Both the position numbers and the translations under genes were made by a program. Under the pieces are notes generated by a model. The model did not search any database, was not told the DNA's origin, and worked only from the letters and a program-made list of their open reading frames with translations. From assembly GCA_035495315.1 (NCBI GenBank), contig DATJGF010000079.1, positions 43,472 through 107,471 on the forward strand: a stretch of DNA of 64,000 nucleotides, written 5' to 3'. Within the stretch, counting starts at the first letter, position 1. Every line of letters begins with the position of its first letter. Origin of the DNA: DATJGF01 sp035495315. Lineage in GTDB: Bacteria > Verrucomicrobiota > Verrucomicrobiia > Limisphaerales > UBA8199. Shown here piece after piece: positions 61,233 to 64,000 of the stretch.

Positions 61233-62555
61233 ATGATCTACCACGAAAAGGCGCCCGCCGTGCAACAGGGCGCGGCAGAGCGGCTTGGGGTATATCCGGA
61301 AGCGGTTCCGGCTCCAGGACGAAAGGTAAACCATCGCCCTGTGCGGGGAAAAGGCAGGCTCGGGCCGTACGTTCCTTCCTTATTTGATAAGGTCAGGGCT
61401 TACAAGAACGCCGCGGAGATCCGAGCCTTGGGCTTATACCCATATTTTCGCACGATTTCTTCTGCGCAAGATACCGAGGTACTGATTGGGGGAAAACGAG
61501 TCCTGATGCTGGGCTCCAACAGCTACTTAGGGTTGACGAACCATCCAAAGATCAAGGAGGCCGCGCGGGCCGCTGTAGAAAAATATGGGACGGGGTGTGC
61601 GGGGTCACGATTCCTGAATGGATCGTTGGACATCCATCTGGAACTGGAGGCATCGCTGGCCAAACTGGTCAATAAGGAAGCGGTCTTGCTCTTCAGCACG
61701 GGGTTCCAGGTCAATCTTGGTGTAATCAGCGCGCTGGTCGGCAAGGGAGATTATGTCATCGGGGACAAGAGCAACCATGCCAGTATCGTTGAAGGGTGCC
61801 TGTTGGCGACCGGCAAATTCCAGCGGTTCGCGCATAAAGATATGGCGGCGCTGGAGAATCGCCTGGAACAGATCGAACCGGAGGCCGGCAAGCTGGTGGT
61901 TGTGGACGGTGTGTTCAGCATGGAAGGCGACATCATTCAGTTGCCGGAGCTGTGCTCGATCGCGAGCAAGTATGGCGCCGCGGTAATGATTGATGATGCG
62001 CATGCGATTGGGGTTTTGGGTGAGCATGGGGCAGGGACAGCGAATCACTTTGGACTAACCGACCAGGTTCACCTGATCATGGGCACATTCAGCAAGTCCC
62101 TGGCGAGCCTTGGCGGGTTTATCGCGTCGGACGCGGCGACGGTTGATTTTCTGCGACACCACTCGCGCGCGCTGATTTTCAGCGCGAGCATGAGTCCGGC
62201 CAATGCGGCAGCGGTTTTGGCCGCCGTTGAGATCATGGTTCAGGAACCCGACCGGATTGCCCGGCTCTGGCGCAACACGGAGCGCATGAAACAGGGATTG
62301 CTGCACCTTGGGTTTAACCTGGGCAACTCGGAAACACCGATCCTGCCGATTTATTGCAGCAACATGCTGGCGGCGTTTCAATTCTGCAAACGGCTTCAAG
62401 AGGAGGGTGTGTTTGTCAACCCGGTGGTTTATCCCGCTGTGGCTCCAGGACAGGAACTGATCCGGATTAGCCTCATGGCGACGCACACCAACAGCCAAAT
62501 CGATTTCGCGCTGGATAAGCTCGGCAAAGTCGGCAAAGAACTCGGCCTGGCCTGA
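61233..62555 (+). CDS. Serine palmitoyltransferase-type alpha-oxoamine synthase
   Basis: 440 residues. PLP enzyme of the alpha-oxoamine synthase family that condenses serine with a fatty acyl thioester to 3-ketosphinganine. Motifs: NSYLGLTNHPKIKEAA, YGTGCAGSRFLNGS, VVDGVFSMEGDI, IDDAHAIGVLGEHGAGT, and the PLP lysine in GTFSKSLASLGGF, which matches bacterial SPTs rather than KBL or BioF. YPYFRTISS near residue 70 is also typical of SPT. The first 50 residues are an unusual extension, so a later start is possible. The downstream reductase and PAP2-like genes support a sphingolipid role. Confidence 0.88.
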   Translation: MIYHEKAPAVQQGAAERLGVYPEAVPAPGRKVNHRPVRGKGRLGPYVPSLFDKVRAYKNAAEIRALGLYPYFRTISSAQDTEVLIGGKRVLMLGSNSYLGLTNHPKIKEAARAAVEKYGTGCAGSRFLNGSLDIHLELEASLAKLVNKEAVLLFSTGFQVNLGVISALVGKGDYVIGDKSNHASIVEGCLLATGKFQRFAHKDMAALENRLEQIEPEAGKLVVVDGVFSMEGDIIQLPELCSIASKYGAAVMIDDAHAIGVLGEHGAGTANHFGLTDQVHLIMGTFSKSLASLGGFIASDAATVDFLRHHSRALIFSASMSPANAAAVLAAVEIMVQEPDRIARLWRNTERMKQGLLHLGFNLGNSETPILPIYCSNMLAAFQFCKRLQEEGVFVNPVVYPAVAPGQELIRISLMATHTNSQIDFALDKLGKVGKELGLA

Positions 62556-63533
62556 TTGAAAGTTCTGGTCACAGGCGCCACCGGGTTTGTTGGCAGTCAC
62601 ATTCTCGATGTTCTCCGCGCCCGTACAATTCCGACAGCTATCCTGCTTCGGTCCACCAGCAATACGCGGTTTATCGGTTCGGAGGCGCCGTACTTCGAAA
62701 GAAGTGCTGGCTCAGTCCTGGAACAGAGTACGCTCGACAAGGCGCTGGAAGGCATCACGCACGTAATCCACTGCGCAGGCTGTACCAAGGCGAGCCGGTA
62801 CCGCGAATATTATGAGGTCAACCACATTGGGACGCGCAATGTGGTGCAGGCGATCAACCGGGCTTCGTCCGTTCAACGCCTGGTGCATATTTCCAGCCTT
62901 GCTGTGACTGGGCCTGCCACACCGGAAAATCCCGCGCGCGAGGATACCCCGCTCCGGCCGATATCCGAATATGGCAAGAGCAAACTGGCAGGAGAGCGTG
63001 AAGTTTTGGAACACTGCCGCGTCAGTTGTACGATCCTGCGTCCGCCGGCCGTATATGGGCCGCGCGACACCGGTTTTTTGTCGATGTTTCGGGCGGTGAA
63101 AAGTCACGTGCTCCCGAGGCCGAACAAGCGCCAGGCCTTAAGTGTTGTATTCGCGAGGGATCTTGCCGAAGCCATTGTGACGTGTCTGGACATGCCGATT
63201 GCCTCTGGCAAGGTCTACCTGGTTGCCTCAAGGGAAGTGACCACCGGGCGCCAGATAGCCGATCAGATTGCGGCACAAATGAAGGTGCACACCATGCCCT
63301 TACCGCTGCCCGCGGTCCTGCTTTGGTTCGTCTGTTTGACCCAGGAGATCTTCTGCCGAATCAGCGGCCGGGCGACATTGTTGAATATGCAAAAATATGC
63401 GGAACTGCGCGCGCCCGGGTGGGTTTGTGATCCCTCGCTGTGGGAACGGGAGATTGGCACCCGATGCGCGACGACGCTGGAGAACGGGATTGCTCAAACA
63501 TTGGAGTGGTATCGGCGCGAGCAGTGGGTGTGA
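62556..63533 (+). CDS. NAD(P)-dependent epimerase/reductase, CerR-like
   Basis: 325 residues, extended SDR. Cofactor motif VTGATGFVGSHI at the N-terminus, HCAGCTKASRYREYYEVNHIGT, and catalytic Ser (ISSLAVTG) with Tyr-x3-Lys (YGKSK). The start is a TTG immediately after the SPT stop, giving the family start MKVLVTGATG. In Caulobacter an epimerase-family protein, CerR, reduces 3-ketosphinganine next to the SPT gene; the tight coupling here suggests the same job. A hydrophobic stretch (LPLPAVLLWFVCLTQEI) may bind the membrane. Confidence 0.82.
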   Translation: MKVLVTGATGFVGSHILDVLRARTIPTAILLRSTSNTRFIGSEAPYFERSAGSVLEQSTLDKALEGITHVIHCAGCTKASRYREYYEVNHIGTRNVVQAINRASSVQRLVHISSLAVTGPATPENPAREDTPLRPISEYGKSKLAGEREVLEHCRVSCTILRPPAVYGPRDTGFLSMFRAVKSHVLPRPNKRQALSVVFARDLAEAIVTCLDMPIASGKVYLVASREVTTGRQIADQIAAQMKVHTMPLPLPAVLLWFVCLTQEIFCRISGRATLLNMQKYAELRAPGWVCDPSLWEREIGTRCATTLENGIAQTLEWYRREQWV

Positions 63534-64000
63534 GGCATTACACGTTTGTCGATTACGCGACGCAGGTCTACGCCCTCGTCGTAATTCTACTGGTTTTTTT
63601 GTTTCACAATGCGACCGTCGAGCACTGGGGCTGGCTGGTGGCTGCACATATCGCCGGGATTGTCGCCGTTCACGCTTTAATCGAGTGGAATGCGCGCAAA
63701 CGGCCCGGCAAAGCCGTCGATTTTCTGAGGCATTTCTACCCGGTTCTGTTGTATATCTGGTTTTTCTGCGAGACGGGTTGGATCAACCGAATGTTTTTCA
63801 AGGAGTTCATGGACCCGGTGGCGGTGCGCTGGGACCAGGCGCTGTTTGGGTTTCAGCCCAGCATTGTCTGGATGGAAAAAATGCCCTATCTGCCGCTCAG
63901 CGAACTCTTCTATGCGTCGTATTTTTCGTATTACCTGATGATTGGCGGAGTCGGGTTTGCGCTGTTCTTGCGGGAGCGGCGGCAATTCTTTCATTTCATT
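63530..64000 (+). CDS. PAP2/AUR1-like membrane protein (partial)
   Basis: Incomplete at the window end; 157 codons are visible. The GTG start overlaps the stop of the preceding gene by three bases (GTGTGA). The peptide begins MRHYTFVDYATQVYALVVIL and has several membrane helices, the segment DFLRHFYPVLLYIWFFCETG, then LFGFQPSIVWMEKMPYLPLSE and FYASYFSYYLM. This matches the N-terminal half of PAP2-superfamily proteins related to AUR1 inositol phosphorylceramide synthase. The catalytic His motifs would lie outside the window. Probably a sphingolipid head-group transferase or phosphatase. Confidence 0.7.
   Translation, partial: MRHYTFVDYATQVYALVVILLVFLFHNATVEHWGWLVAAHIAGIVAVHALIEWNARKRPGKAVDFLRHFYPVLLYIWFFCETGWINRMFFKEFMDPVAVRWDQALFGFQPSIVWMEKMPYLPLSELFYASYFSYYLMIGGVGFALFLRERRQFFHFI

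Noticed and set aside
61115..61387. 90-codon frame overlapping the SPT start
   Set aside because: Its sequence is Arg/Gly-rich, typical of an out-of-frame reading of a GC-rich gene; the SPT frame has clear homology.

Overview
The window looks like the chromosome of a soil- or water-type member of the Verrucomicrobiota, most likely the Pedosphaera/Limisphaerales side. I infer this from gene content, not from a marker gene. The supporting features are a large secreted GloVer-repeat protein, two pseudopilins with a C-terminal H-X9-DG motif, paired CRTAC1/ASPIC-UnbV FG-GAP proteins, and a ThuA / Tat-exported Gfo-Idh-MocA pair. The DNA is GC-rich, starts are often TTG or GTG, and Shine-Dalgarno sites are weak or absent for many genes. 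I saw no rRNA, tRNA, CRISPR array, insertion sequence or phage gene.

Layout. 1-5.9 kb: YgjP-like metallopeptidase, LptF/G permease, SDR + zinc-ribbon pair, and a serine hydrolase fused to a NamZ-like (DUF1343) muramidase. 6-19.3 kb: surface/secreted proteins (two CRTAC1 proteins, beta-helix, SUMF1-like lipoprotein, duplicated CBM9-like protein with LamG, pseudopilin, beta-propeller). 19.4-23.9 kb: glyoxylate shunt aceB-aceA with a divergent LysR regulator. 23.9-26 kb: small genes, including a DksA-like protein with a degenerate zinc finger. 26.2-30.8 kb: a sugar-activation module made of a GalU-like nucleotidyltransferase, a small zinc-ribbon protein and an 1115-residue kinase-nucleotidyltransferase fusion. 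31-43.2 kb: PQQ-type propeller, GloVer protein, decayed pseudopilin, tryptophan-rich pseudopilin, fucose-isomerase-like enzyme, aldose epimerase and a frameshifted DUF4058 gene. 43.3-49.7 kb: URO-D-family protein, ThuA + DUF1638, Gfo/Idh/MocA and an orphan PAS histidine kinase.

49.9-59.3 kb on the minus strand is the centrepiece: a compact 12-gene operon for a group 1h (actinobacterial-type, high-affinity) [NiFe]-hydrogenase. In order of transcription it holds a 64-residue protein, DUF5947, DUF6084, an unrecognised 463-residue protein, a maturation endopeptidase, a 44-residue membrane peptide (DUF6893-like), the small subunit, the large subunit, an Nfu/NifU-type scaffold, HypC, HypD and a GmhA-like SIS isomerase. 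The small subunit carries Asp in place of one proximal-cluster Cys, as known for this group. HypA, B, E and F are not in the window. Such enzymes oxidise trace H2 and would feed electrons to respiration during starvation. This fits a genome that also carries a glyoxylate shunt and peptidoglycan-scavenging enzymes.

59.6-64 kb: a D,D-carboxypeptidase, then a likely sphingolipid cluster (serine palmitoyltransferase, CerR-like reductase, PAP2/AUR1-like protein cut by the window end). The least explained items are the small and unassigned proteins of the hydrogenase operon, the kinase-nucleotidyltransferase fusion, the amidase-muramidase fusion, and several families of short intergenic repeats.
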